A DNA stretch of 64,000 bases from Cycas panzhihuaensis (Eukaryota > Cycadophyta): assembly GCA_023213395.1 (NCBI GenBank), contig CM041465.1:86807741-86871740 (forward strand), given 5' to 3'. Shown here in pieces: positions 11,098 to 21,560 of the stretch. Below the pieces are notes generated by a model. That model did no database searches. It had not been told where the DNA came from and saw nothing but the letters and a program-made list of their open reading frames with translations. Both the position numbers and the translations under genes were made by a program. The stretch's first letter is position 1. Each line of letters starts with the position of its first letter.

Positions 11098-11635
11098 TGT
11101 GAAAAGAGGCTAGATGGCCTCAAGAGTCTCAAGATCTAGAAACTAGGATCACTCTAGTTCTAGTTGCAGAAATACAAACAAGTATAATAATAAGGAAAAT
11201 AGAGAGTAAAGAGACAAAGTACAAATGAAGGAGCAAGAGAAAATAATACCCAATATGTGGAGTTGGAATTGGTCTAATCTCCAAAGAATGAATAGTTTGA
11301 CAGCATAACAATACAGCTCCAACTCTCTTATGAGACAATGAGAAGAGGTCTCATTATATGGAGTGAAATGAGAGACCTAAGGCCTTGGATGTTTGATAAG
11401 TGTCAAACATCCAAGATACATGCCTTACATGTTAGATATGTGTCCTTTTGGGCTCTCATATGAGCAAAAATACATGAGGGTCCATTTGACCTTTTAGTGA
11501 TAACGTTGTGTCACTAGAAAGAATGTGCATGTGCACTTTATCACTTAAGTGATAAGTCACTCCTAAAGTAAAAAGTACACATATTACATGAAAATAAAAG
11601 TACATTATCTTAACATGTAAATATAAGGTTTAACA
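11098..11635 (-). repeat. C1 3' LTR
   Basis: Matches 18130-18668. Read on the minus strand it starts TGTTAAACC and ends CTTTTCACA. The short ORF inside (11129-11338) is also found in the other LTR with changes and has no domain. Confidence 0.95.
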
Positions 11636-11645
11636 CCCCCCGCTT
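11636..11645 (-). other. C1 polypurine tract
   Basis: AAGCGGGGGG on the minus strand immediately precedes the 3' LTR. Confidence 0.85.
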
Positions 11646-11663
11646 ACTGTTTACAATGTTAAG

Positions 11664-13320
11664 TCAGACACCAAGACCATCTTTGAATTTTATAAACTTT
11701 TCTTTACTAAGAGGCTTAGTAAAGATGTCTGCTATCTGCTCCTCTGTAGGTCTGTACTGGAGGTTGATCTCACCATTCTGCATATGCTTTCTAATGAAGT
11801 GATAGTGAACCTCGATGTATTTTGTCCATGCATGAAAGACTGGATTCTTAGCTAACTTGAGCACACTTTGATTATTACAATATATCTTGGTGGGGTGACC
11901 CTGCTCAAGTCCAAGTTCCCCAAGAATCTGTCATAGCCAGATAACCTCACAAGCTGTGCTGACTGTAGCTTTGTACTCTGCTTCAGTGGAGGATAAGGTA
12001 ACATTAGGTTGCTTCTTGCAACTCCACGAAACAACTGCTGAACCAAGGGAAAAACAATATCCTGAGGTTGATCTCCTGCTATCTTGGCAACCTGCCCAAT
12101 CAGAATATGAGAGAACCCTTCAGAGTAAAGTTCTCATTATGTATATACTCAAGGCCATGCTGCAAGGTACCTTTGATGTACTTAAGTATATGTTTAGCTA
12201 CATTCTAGTGTATCTGATTGGGTTGAGACATATAACATAAACAAATCCCAACAGCAAATGAAATGTCTGGTCGAGTGTTGGTGAGATAAATGAGACTCCC
12301 AATCAACTGCCGGTAAAGTGTGGGATCTACCAGTGCAGCTTCCTTATTGAGAGTAAGCTTTGATCCATTCTCGATAGGTGTAGGCACTGGTTTGCAGTCG
12401 TGCATCCTGAACCGCTACAAAATATCCCAAGAATATTTTGCTTAGGAGATGAAGATATAGCTTGGCTGTTGCCATATCTCAAACCCTAAAAAGTAGTGGA
12501 GAAGTCCAAGATCAGTCATCTCAAAACTTCTCTTCAAGTCATCTTGGAGAATGTGAATCATGTTAGTGTCACTATCGGTGATCACTAAGTCATCTACGTA
12601 CAAGGCAACAAAAATTACATGGTTCTTTTCATTTTTTACATACAGATTAGGATAGAAAGTAGATCGATGAAGCCTATGTCTCAAGAAGTAGTCATCGATC
12701 TTCAAGTACCATGCCCTTGGACCTTGCTTCAAGCCATATAATGCCTTTTTTAGACGATATACAAAATGCTCCTTACCTTGTACTTTGTATTCGAGAGGTT
12801 ACTCCAAATACACCTCCTCCTAAAGATCGCCATTAAAAAATGCGCTCTTCACGTCCATCTGATAAACATGCCATTTACATTGAGTAGCTAAGGCCAAAAT
12901 GAGTCTGATAATGTTCATATTCACCACTGGTACAAAAGTTTCTTCATAGTCTATGCCTTTTTTTTGTTTAAATCCTTTTGCTACAAGGTAAGCCTTCTGC
13001 CTTTTAAGTGAACCATCAGAATGGAATTTAGTCTTATAGACCCATTTGCAACTGATTACCTATTTGTGTTTAGGTAATTCAACCAAATTCCAAGTTCCGT
13101 TCTTTTCAATAGAATGGATTTCTTCATCCATGGCAGTCTTCCAATTTTTATTTTTAGAAGCCTCCTCAAAAGTGGAAGGCTTATCAACACAAAGCACTTC
13201 AGCCATAAGTGCATAATTGGTTTGCTGTCGATATTTAAATGGACGTTTTCCTTCAATGATGTGACCATCTTAAACTGTTTGTGTGTACCATTTGGGTAAC
13301 TTTTGAATTGAAGTTACTTG
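11664..13320 (-). pseudogene. C1 reverse transcriptase and RNase H
   Basis: Minus-strand segments give copia RT in order. The N-terminal part near 13050-13270 reads in a frame containing 'NGTWNLVELPKHK'. It is followed by 'MDVKSAFFNGDL' near 12840, 'YGLKQGPRAWYLKIDD', and the catalytic box 'ALYVDDLVI' at about 12590. The RT-RH connection includes 'IGSLIYLTNTRPDISFAVG' (12205-12405). RNase H ends with 'RPTEEQIADIFTKPLSK' at 11664-11864. The YVDD box is intact, but stops and frame changes occur near 12430, 12770 and 11900-12200, and the middle of RNase H is poorly readable. Confidence 0.9.
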
Positions 13321-13392
13321 AATCTCAAGATTTTCTGGTGTAAGTGGTTGGTCAACAGAAGATGTCTTTGGATCAAGTGGAGCAAATTTAGT

Positions 13393-14545
13393 TCAAGTAG
13401 ACAGTCCAGCTAGTGTAGATAATGAACATGGTGTAGAGGATTGAGAGGGAAGAAAGGCCTCAACAATCTTCTTGCCTTTGTCAACTAGAGGTTGCATGGA
13501 TGATGTTTGCACCTCCTTGTGATCTTCTTCAGCAAAGATGATATCTCTTGAGAGATGCATTTTCTTCCTTATAGGATCATACAACTTTACTGTGAATGGC
13601 ATAACCTACAAAGATGTATTTCAGACTATGCTTGTCTAATTTCTTCCTTTGCTGATTGGGAATGTGCATATAAGCAGTGCACCCAAAAGTCCTCAAATGG
13701 CTGAGAGTAGGCTTTTTGCCAAACCATGCCTCCTTGGGTGTCATGTTGGTGACTACTGTAGTAGGATTGTGATTGGCCACATAGGCAGTTGTGTGAAATG
13801 CTTCTGCCTAGTAAGCTCGAGTGAGTCCTTGTGCATGCATCATAGCTTTGGCTTAATTGGCCAAAGTTCTATTCATTCGTTTGGGGACTCCGTTTTGTTG
13901 AGGAGTGTGAGGTATAGTTAGTTGTCTCCGAATGTCATTATCCTTGCAGTATTATATGAATTCATTTGATGTAAATTCAGCTCCATTGTATATCCTGAAT
14001 GTTTTGATTGAGTAGCTAGACTCATTTTCCACTTCAAGCTTAAATTCTTTGAACTTGGAAAATGCTTCAGATTTGTGTTTAATGAAATAGACCTAGACTT
14101 TGTGAGAAAAGTCATCAATGAAGGAGATGTAATACAAAACTCCTCCAAAAGATGCTATGGTTATAGGTCCACACAAATCTGAATGTACCAATTGCAGAGG
14201 ATGTGATGCACACCATACTTTACCTTTAGGGAAAGGTAAGCGATGTTGAGTTCCCATAATGCACGCTTCACAAAGACATTTTGTTCCATAGATCTTTGGA
14301 AGCCCATGTACCATGTTCTTATTGATCATCTACCTCAAATTGTCTAAGCTCAAATGGCCTAGACGTTGATGCCAAAGTTGCATCTTGGACAAGTAAGGAG
14401 TGATAATGGAACCAGAGTAAGCAGAATCAAGTCTTATATTATTTACATCCAACTTGTAGAGGCCTTGATCCTCATAGCCAACAGCTACTACTTGGTCTTC
14501 TTTGTCACTAATTATACATTTCCCATTTCTGAATAATACACTCAT
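13393..14545 (-). pseudogene. C1 integrase
   Basis: On the minus strand the zinc-binding part reads LWHQRLGHLSLDNLR then CLCEACIMG (HHCC). The core begins HSDLCGP with the first Asp kept. The second block, TDNGGEF in typical copia integrases, reads RIYNGAEF and so lacks its Asp. The third block, normally NGVAERKNRTL, reads NGVPKRMNRTL with Glu replaced by Lys. The C-terminal 'FGCTAYMHIPNQQRKKLD' and 'FVGY' blocks are recognisable at 13577-13780. Several stops separate the pieces. Two of three catalytic residues are lost, so integrase would be inactive even if translated. Confidence 0.9.
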
Positions 14546-15060
14546 CTATTGCTTGTCCAACTTGCCAACAGATAGTAAGTTTTTATCCATTGAAGGTATT
14601 AAATAGGCATTGCCATCAGGAAATGTGGAGGAAGGATTTGATAAAGAAGAAAATAGAGTTATTGTGCTTAGTCCAGAAATTTTGACAGATTGATTATTTC
14701 CAAAGGTCACTGATTGACCTTTGCCTTCCTTGATGTTGGTAAGAAGCTCTTCACTTCCAGTCATATGTTGTGAAGCTCCAGATTCAATAATCCAAGTTTC
14801 ATCAACCTTGGATATTTGATATGCATAAAATAGTTTATCTTTATCTGCAAACTAATTAAAGTGATGTTGATTGCCACCTTTGAAACCCCCCCTTCCTCTT
14901 TGACCTCCTTAATAGGCACCTCGATTTGGTCGAGGGGGTTACTGCTGCTGCTAAAATCGCCCTTGTATCTTGACGCATTGGCTCACATCGATTCTGATGA
15001 TGTGGCTACTACTACTGGCATAGATTTGCTTGCTTTTTCTGACAATCAGGTGCTATGTAG
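14546..15060 (-). pseudogene. C1 aspartic protease region
   Basis: The minus strand reads 'WIIESGASQHMTGSEELL' around 14745-14800, where copia proteases have a W.(L/I)DSGAS.HM active site; the Asp is Glu here. A conserved tail 'IPSMDKNLLSVGKL' follows at 14546-14600. A Gly/Arg-rich stretch between the zinc knuckle and protease (about 14880-15050) is interrupted by stops. Confidence 0.75.
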
Positions 15061-15821
15061 CTAGGTTTGCCACAATAATGACATACAACATTGGTCCTTG
15101 AAGACCCAATGTTCATGTTCCCAAACTGCTTTGAAAGTGTAGGTTTGGGTTACTATTTGGCCTTTGGATTTGCCGTGAATGCACATGATATAGATGGTTC
15201 CTCTTCATTATCCTTAGTATAGATTTGTTCTTCTTGAAGTGGTAGACTTTTAAATTCGTTGAATGTCATAGTTTTGAAAGAACCATCTCTTGTAGTAGAC
15301 GAAATGAAGCCATTGTGGTCCTTGTATAAGGCTTTGGTGATGGATGTGATCAATTCATCCCTTGTAGCTGGACTACCAAGTATATTTAGTTCATTATATA
15401 CCTCCTTGATGGAGGAAAGAAAAGCCAACATGGGCTTGACAAACTTAACAAAATACAATTTTGTCTTAACCATTAAAATGCGAGCTTGATCTCGTCTTTC
15501 ATACAATGAGGACAAAGTGTCCCAAGCTTCCTTAGAAGTTTTAGCACAAGCAATATTCTGATCTACATGCATATCAACAATCATGTAAAGGAATGCCAAA
15601 TCAATTTCATCTTTGGCTTCCCAAGCAGCAAGTAAAGCATCATCAGGTTCTATAGTAACATCGCCATTGATAACAGGTGCTGGTCGAGGTAATCTCCTAG
15701 AAATATAATTCCAAAATTCGTTTATGATTAGCAAGTTCTGAGTGAGTCTCTTCCATTCTTGATAATTATCTTGTCTTATTAACCGAATGGTGCATGCATT
15801 TAGCATGTTTATGTCAGCCAT
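15061..15821 (-). pseudogene. C1 gag (UBN2-type) with altered zinc knuckle
   Basis: The ATG at 15821 opens 222 codons of a UBN2-like copia gag: 'LIRQDNYQEWKRLTQNLL', a helical core with 'KEAWDTLSSLYERRDQAR', and 'TRDELITSITKALYKDHNGF'. After a stop at 15153 the frame continues to a knuckle near 15075-15115, read as CHYCGKPSYIAPDC. In the CX2CX4HX4C pattern the His is Tyr, so zinc binding would be lost. Gag forms the particle shell and packages RNA. The intact 222-codon stretch makes it the best-preserved C1 domain. Confidence 0.88.
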
Positions 15822-16929
15822 GTTTTAGTTTATGAAAGCTTGAAGCTAGTAGATAACCTAGAAACTCAAAGCTTTCGTCGCTTAAGTTCTACTTTCTAAC
15901 GAAACCAATAGTCTTGATCTTACTAGAAGATCCAACAACTGAATGGAATGATAAGGGGTGGAGGACTAGGCTATGGAGTTGGTCCAACTCTGATCTATAG
16001 AAGAGATCTAATAGTTGGCCAAGTTAAATTTAGGACAAGGTAGGTAGGATTGATCTGCATGGACGTACTATGCTTTCCTTGGGATTCATAGCCCCAATAA
16101 CACCCTTTTCGAACCTCCTTTCCCTCAAGCAACCTTAATTGTCGTGCACTGACCATATGGTCGGTTGGTCCCCTAGGGAATGCACCAAGCTTAAGGTTAA
16201 TTTAGAGGCAAGGTTTGAACCTTTTTCAGGCCTCTCCAATAGATTTTAAATCAAGTTTTAGCAAATTTTAAGTGAACTTAGATTTCTTTTTGCTTGGAAA
16301 ATGTACTTATAAAAATGCTTTGATTAGCTTTACAATGAAAAGTGGCTTCAAAAGGAAGCAATATAAGTACATCAATATAAACACTAGTAGTGTTTTTACA
16401 ATGAGCACTTTAATGAAAAATGTAATGCTTTGTTGATCTAAGTAAGAAACCAAATGCTTGATTACAATAAGTTTTGCAAAGTACTTTTTGAAAAAAAAGG
16501 CTTAAGTACTAAAAATAAGTAATGCAAAACTTGTGATGAAGATACAAGTGGGTTCCTTTTAATGCTGAAAAAGTGAAGGTAAGAGAACCACTTGCATGAA
16601 AATGGACATCAAGCACTAAGTGTTGGGACTTTAAATTAGTCCCAACGATCAAAAAAAGAAATGATTTTTATTAAGTACAAAGTGTTTTGAACCCTCTTTG
16701 AGACTAAGGGTTATTAGGTCACCATGCAAGGTGCCTTAAAAGCATTTAAAAATTAGTGATAAATATCACTTTTTTGATATGAAAAACACTTGAAATCACT
16801 TCTCTTAAAGTCAATTAACACCTATTCGAAAACCTTGAAAATGCTATAAAAGAGCTCTGTATTTAGCTGCCGTATACTTGCTTTATCTTATTCAGCAAGC
16901 GTTTACCATGTAGCATGTAGCTTCAGAAA

Positions 16930-17302
16930 ATAATACTTTAAGTATGAAAACAACTCTTTATAGCTCTCATAAATCATGGAAAACAACTCTTTAAGTATGA
17001 AAACACAGCTGTTTAAGTATGAAAACAACTCTTTAAGTATGAAAACATAGCTATTTAAGTATGAAAACAACTCTTTAAGTATGAAAACAACTCTTATAAA
17101 GTATGAAAATAGCTCTTTAAGTATGAAAACAACTCTTTAAGTATGAAAAACAACACTCATAAAGTATGGAAACGGCTCTTTAAGTATGAAAAATAACTCT
17201 CATAAAGTATGAAAGCAGCTCTTTAAGTATGAAAAATAGCACTCATAAAGTATGAAAGCAACTCTTTAAGTATGAAAAATAGCACTCATAAAGTATGAAA
17301 AA
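16930..17302. repeat. Short tandem repeat array in C1 leader (about 20-bp unit)
   Basis: The unit CTCTTTAAGTATGAAAACAA recurs about 15-17 times with drift, including variants 'ctcataaagtatgaaa' and 'agctgtttaagtatgaaa'. Late in the array two variants alternate, suggesting a higher-order unit of about 42 bp. Confidence 0.9.
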
Positions 17303-17539
17303 CTGTGCAGGACAACAGACTGTTGTGCACTATAAGAGCTGCCGTATGGCTGATTTTAGGTGCAACTGGACTGTGCATGGACTGTGCAGGACAATGGACT
17401 ATTGTGCACTGCAAGAGCTGCTGTATGGTTGATTTTAGGTGCAATTGGATTGTGCATGGACTGTGCAGGACAACAGACTATTGTGCACTGCAAGAGCTAT
17501 CGTATGGCTGATTTTAGATGCAGCTGGACTATGCAAGAC
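17303..17539. repeat. 79-bp tandem repeat, three copies plus a partial
   Basis: Copies start at 17303, 17382 and 17461, each beginning ctgtgcaggacaa and exactly 79 bp apart. The third ends in a truncated fourth ('ctatgcaagacatcagactg'). Within each copy 'gtgcagga' and 'gtgcatgga' form shorter internal repeats. Confidence 0.95.
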
Positions 17540-18115
17540 ATCAGACTGTTGTGCAGCCCTGAGAGTGATGTACGGTCACTTGAATAGCTTTGTGGGACCC
17601 ACGCAGGATCTGCTACACCTCCAGAAGTCTGCAATAAAGATTAGATAGAGAGTAGTTAGTAGGAACAAGAAGAAATGACTAATTTTTATTAAGAAAATTG
17701 CTCTGCAAGTTAAAAAAATATCCCAGAATAGTGAGGAATCTTTGTAAATAAAGTGAAGTCTGAATTGAGTGATTAAAAAACTAATTTTCAGTAAAAAAAC
17801 ACATGTAACTCCTAAGATCTATTTGAATTTACAAAAAAATAAATTTTTTTAAAGAAAAAAATTAAGGAAATCATTGTTTTTAGAAAAATAGTGAGTGTTG
17901 CACTTTAGATAAAAGTTTGAAAAAAAAATTCAGATCTAAAATGTACTTACTCCAGCCTACAAATGTAGCTCTAAAAGCTTGAACCTGCAAAAAGAATCTT
18001 CAAAGCAAACCTTGGATTGCCTTCAGAGTGCGAAGGTCATCACCAAGGGTTTGTAGTTTTCTTTAAATCTCCTTGAGCAGTTGCAAACCAGAACAGAGAG
18101 TGCTAGTCTCCTCTT

Positions 18116-18127
18116 GCTCTGATACCA
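18116..18127 (-). other. C1 primer-binding site (initiator Met tRNA)
   Basis: TGGTATCAGAGC on the minus strand, two bases after the 5' LTR, is the standard complement of the plant initiator tRNA-Met 3' end. Confidence 0.95.
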
Positions 18128-18129
18128 AA

Positions 18130-18668
18130 TGTGAAAAGAGGCTAGATGGCCTCAACAGTCCCAAGATCTAGAAACTAGGATCACTCTAGTTCTAGTTGCA
18201 GAAATACAAACAAGTATAATAATCTCAAGGAAAATAGAGAATAAAGAGACAAAGCACAAATGAAGGAGTAAGAGAAAATGATACCCAATATGTGGAGTTG
18301 GAATTGGTCCAACCTCCAAAGAATGAAAACTGATAGCATAACAATACAGCTCCAACTCTCTTATGAGACAATGAGAAGAGGTCTTATTATATAGAGTGAA
18401 ATGAGAGACCTAAGGCCTTGGATGTTTGACAAGTGTCAAATATCCAAGATACATGCCTTACATGTTGGACATGTATCTTTTTGGGCTCTCATGTGAGCAA
18501 AAATGCATGAGGTTCCATTTGACCCTTTAGTGACAGCGTTGTGTCACTAGAAAGAATGTGGGTATGCACTTTATCACTTAAGTGATAAGTCACCTCTAAA
18601 GTAAAAAGTACACATATTACATGAAAATAAAAGTACATTATCTTAACATGTAAACATAAGGTTTAACA
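18130..18668 (-). repeat. C1 5' LTR
   Basis: 539 bp, partner of 11098-11635, with the same TG...CA ends. Followed by TAAGT at 18669-18673. Confidence 0.95.
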
Positions 18669-18673
18669 TAAGT

Positions 18674-19260
18674 AAGGTACCGCACGATGTCACTATACCA
18701 CTCACTATCAATGAGTGGATAGGAAGGAGTACCTTGAAGAGTCAAGATAGACTTAGCAGGAAGAGAGTCATCAACAGGGGCATCGAATGAGTTAAGGATG
18801 GGGTCATCTGTGAGATGTTCCACCACTACCATCCCTTTCTTCGATTTCATGTTAACGATGTGGAGATAGAATTCCTAAAGGAGGACGGCCCAGTGACTAG
18901 CCTTACCTGTCAAGTCAGAATGGGTGAGTAAATAACACAAGGGATCAAATTGAATGATTAGCTTGGTAGTGTTTCTGAGCAAGTAGTACCTAAACTTCTT
19001 AGTTGTGTGAACCAATGAGAGGCATTCCTTCTTGGCTGGAGAGTAGTTAAGTTCAGCATCCACGAGGGTGCAGCTAATGAAGTAGATAGCGTTATTGACT
19101 CCCGAATCGTCCTCCTGGGCCAGCATAGCGCCAAAGGACTTATTGGTCATCGAGGTATAGAGAATAAAAAGCCTAGCAAAGCAAGGGAGCACCAACGTCA
19201 GAGCGTAAGCAAGGTCTTCCTTAAGTCCTTCGAAAGCTTGTTAGGCCTTAGCCAACCAAG
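18674..19260 (-). pseudogene. G2 RNase H (polymerase-linked) and linker
   Basis: The minus strand at 18875-19195 gives the gypsy RNase H, with 'TNKSFGAMLAQEDDSG', 'SPAKKECLSLVHTTKKFRYY' and 'GKASHWAVLL'. The linker follows with 'EWYSDIVRYL' and is cut by C1. In Tat elements a second, archaeal-type RNase H usually adjoins this RNase H. Here the reading goes from 'MVVVEHLTDDP' to 'EWYSDIV' in about 45 residues, leaving no room for one. Stops occur at about 18873 and elsewhere. The first catalytic Asp position reads Thr (T-S-M-T-N-K), so activity is doubtful. Confidence 0.85.
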
Positions 19261-20256
19261 TAAACAAGACTCCCTTCTTTAATAGGTTAATAAGGGGTTT
19301 GGTGTTCATGGCAAAGTTTGCCAGAAAATGCTTAAGGAATCTAAGTCTACCTAGAAACGACTTAATATGTCATTGAGTTCTAGGCGGTGGCATGTCAAGG
19401 ATTGCCTTGATTTTGTTAGGGTCAATTTGAATTCCTTGCTTCGACACAAGGAACCCAAGGAGTGTGCTAGAAGTGACGTTAAATACATATTTGAGTGGGT
19501 TAAGACTTACGTGGTACTTGCGGTATCGTGTGAAGATGGCCCGTAAGTCTGAAGGGTGATGGGCTCTAATGCGCGAGAGACCCATCATATCATCCATAAA
19601 GACCTCCAATGTGTTGTTGATAAGGTCATGGAAAATGAAATGCATAGCCCTTTGGTAAGTGGCGCCTATATTTTTTAGTCTGAAGGGCATTGCCTTGTAG
19701 GCAAAGGTACCCCACGGGGTGGTGAAGGCCATATTGTGACGGTCTTTAGGAGAGTTTGAATTTGGTTGTAACCGGAGAAGTTGTCCATCAAGGACATGAC
19801 TTCGAATCCAGTGGTTTGATCAATGATCTAATCGATAAAAGGGAGTGGAAAATTATCTTTAGGACATGCATTGTTGATATCACAGAAGTCAATGCATATC
19901 TAAATGGTCCCGTTCTTTTTAACAACAGGAATGATGTTGGACATCCATTTAGGGTAGTTAATGGAATCAATGAGTCCTACATCTAGAAGTTTCTCAACCT
20001 CTATTTTGACGGTGGCTAAGAGTTTAGGATGAGGTGGACATTGTTTCTAACGCACTGGGCAAGTGCTAGGAATGGTGGTAAGGTTATAGGTGACAATGGA
20101 GGGGTCGATTCCCTTCATGTTAGAGTAATCCCACGTAAAAACATCTCGAAACTCCTGGAATAAAAGGGAATATTCCCTTACCTCATTAGGAGAGCATTCC
20201 ACCTCCACCTTAATGACCTTACCTGGGGCAAGGACTACGTCTTGGGTTGCCCCCAT
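19261..20256 (-). pseudogene. G2 reverse transcriptase
   Basis: The N-terminal part at 20047-20256 reads 'FRDVFTWDYSNMKGIDPSI', the conserved gypsy RT entry. The next part includes 'LLDVGLIDSINYPKWMSNII', 'ACPKDNFPLPFIDQIID' and 'SLMDNFSGYNQI' (19750-20000). The 19370-19732 piece gives 'WGTFAYKAMPF', 'GATYQRAMHFIFHDL', the catalytic box 'VFMDDMM', and 'LLGFLVSKQGIQIDPNKI'. The two Asp of the box are present. Stops and at least one frameshift near 19740 break the frame. Similarity is to the Tat lineage. Confidence 0.92.
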
Positions 20257-20976
20257 GCATATGGCATTCCCCTCCTCGAAATGGAGGGGGGCAAGGTCAA
20301 CATGAGGAGACAGAACAGGAGATGGGATTGGGTTGGCAAGAGTGGACCCAATTGCTAAGACCTTCTAGCGGCCAAGTCTATGGTGACCAGAAGGAAGGTT
20401 GGGCACAGAGCCTACTAAGTGCTCAAATAGTGCCTCATCATCTTCAAAGTAATCCACCTCATAGATGACCTTACTTCGAATAGATGAGGTGTGAGAGGAA
20501 GTGGGAGCGATGGGACCATGGTGGTCAGCAAACTACCTAACATCCCCAAAATACTCTAAGGAAGAGTTAGGAAAGGGCCCCTCGTAAGGGGCAAAAGGAA
20601 GTTCCTTAGAATCATTACTTGCAGGGGGTGATGAAGAGGAGGAGTCAAGGATCGATGGGTCAATGCGTGCAATAACATGTGACACGAAGGGATGACCAGT
20701 CTCTCTAATGAGAGGGGTTCTAGGTTGGGACCTAAAACAGGGAGAGTGTCTCCTACTAGTATGAAGGAAGGAAATAGGGTGAGGAAGGTCCTCATCCTCA
20801 CCATGGGACTTGTCGTTGCTTAACATGGCAAGGTACCCATAACTTCTGACACCAATAGGAATGAAGCGAGTAAGGCACGAGGATGAAGATACGGGATCTC
20901 CTTCAGGATGAGATGAATTGGGAATGCTGATAGAACAAGCTGAGGCATGGGTAGAAGGGCCTTTGTCCCCCTTCAC
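20257..20976 (-). pseudogene. G2 spacer between protease and RT
   Basis: A low-complexity Ser/Pro/His/Glu-rich reading spans 20533-20976. It includes 'TRFIPIGVRSYGYLAMLS', whose equivalent in G3 (minus strand, 34149-34526) is 'LVRFAPIGIGGYGYLAITS'. The stretch 20257-20532 continues with acidic residues ('VDYFEDDEALFEHL') and a few stops. No catalytic motif is seen; it looks like the variable linker of the polyprotein. Confidence 0.65.
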
Positions 20977-21560
20977 CTGACCATGGCTTGCTTGGTTGGT
21001 TTAACGAGATTGTTTAATAGGTAGGTGTTCACGGGAAACAACCCTCATTCACCTATTATGGACAAACTTGAGTTGCCCCCAGCGGGTTGAATATATGACT
21101 CCCATTTGATCGAGCCATGGTCGACCCAAAAGAAGATTGTAGTCAATTTCTACGTCGAGGACTATAATATTGACGAGGATGGTCTTGTCCTCGAGAGTGA
21201 GAGGGATCAAAACGGATCCTAAGGGAGTCTTCTCGCTACCATCATAGCCTTGGCATCACCATGGAACATGTTTTAAGGTGGAAATGCCAAGCTCTTGCAT
21301 AACATGCAAGGGCATGGCATTAATGGAAGAACCATTGTCGACAACGGTCCTTTGCAAAGTGCAATCAGGTATATTGATAGTAATGGTAAAAGGGAAGTTC
21401 CATTATCATTCCCTTTCACAAGCAAGAGGAAGATCTTTAGGATCAAAGGAAATGACGGGTTCATGACCTTGGGCAATGCCCAAAGTGTGAATGGGCACAT
21501 CACCCAATTATTCAGGATAACTTCTCAAGACGTCCATAATGGACATGCCGGTGACCACGG
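20977..21560 (-). pseudogene. G2 aspartic protease
   Basis: The active site reads 'RTVVDNGSSINAMPLHVM' on the minus strand (about 21290-21345), DNG in place of D(S/T)G, as in G3. The C-terminal part 'LDVEIDYNLLLGRPWLDQM' is near 21110-21170, the conserved G-R-P-W-L end. The upstream block 'EMSIMDVLRSYPE' marks the same position where G2 is inserted into G1. A few stops are present. Confidence 0.85.

Larger units (their letters stand above)
15822..18115 (-). other. C1 long untranslated leader
   Basis: About 2.3 kb separates the primer-binding site from gag, long for a copia element of this size. It holds two tandem-repeat arrays (listed separately) and otherwise AT-rich sequence with no recognisable protein. 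Plus-strand ORFs at 17305-17648 are only the repeat read in different frames. Confidence 0.75.
11098..18668 (-). mobile_element. C1: complete Ty1/copia element with long leader
   Basis: This 7571-bp element has LTRs of 538 and 539 bp with TGTG...AACA ends, an exact 5-bp TAAGT duplication, an iMet-type primer-binding site, a polypurine tract, and the copia order gag-protease-integrase-RT-RNase H on the minus strand. The leader before gag is about 2.3 kb and full of tandem repeats. By hand count the LTRs differ at about 33 of 535 positions plus two small indels, roughly 94% identity. Pol shows stops and lost catalytic residues, so it cannot move by itself. It is inserted in G2. Confidence 0.96.

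Noticed and set aside
16930-17539. CRISPR-like repeat array
   Set aside because: Units are directly adjacent without unique spacers and lie in the leader of a copia element in plant DNA; they are ordinary tandem repeats.
17305-17648. Three overlapping plus-strand ORFs with repeated 'GLCMDCAG' peptides
   Set aside because: They are the same 79-bp repeat read in different frames, since 79 is not a multiple of three.
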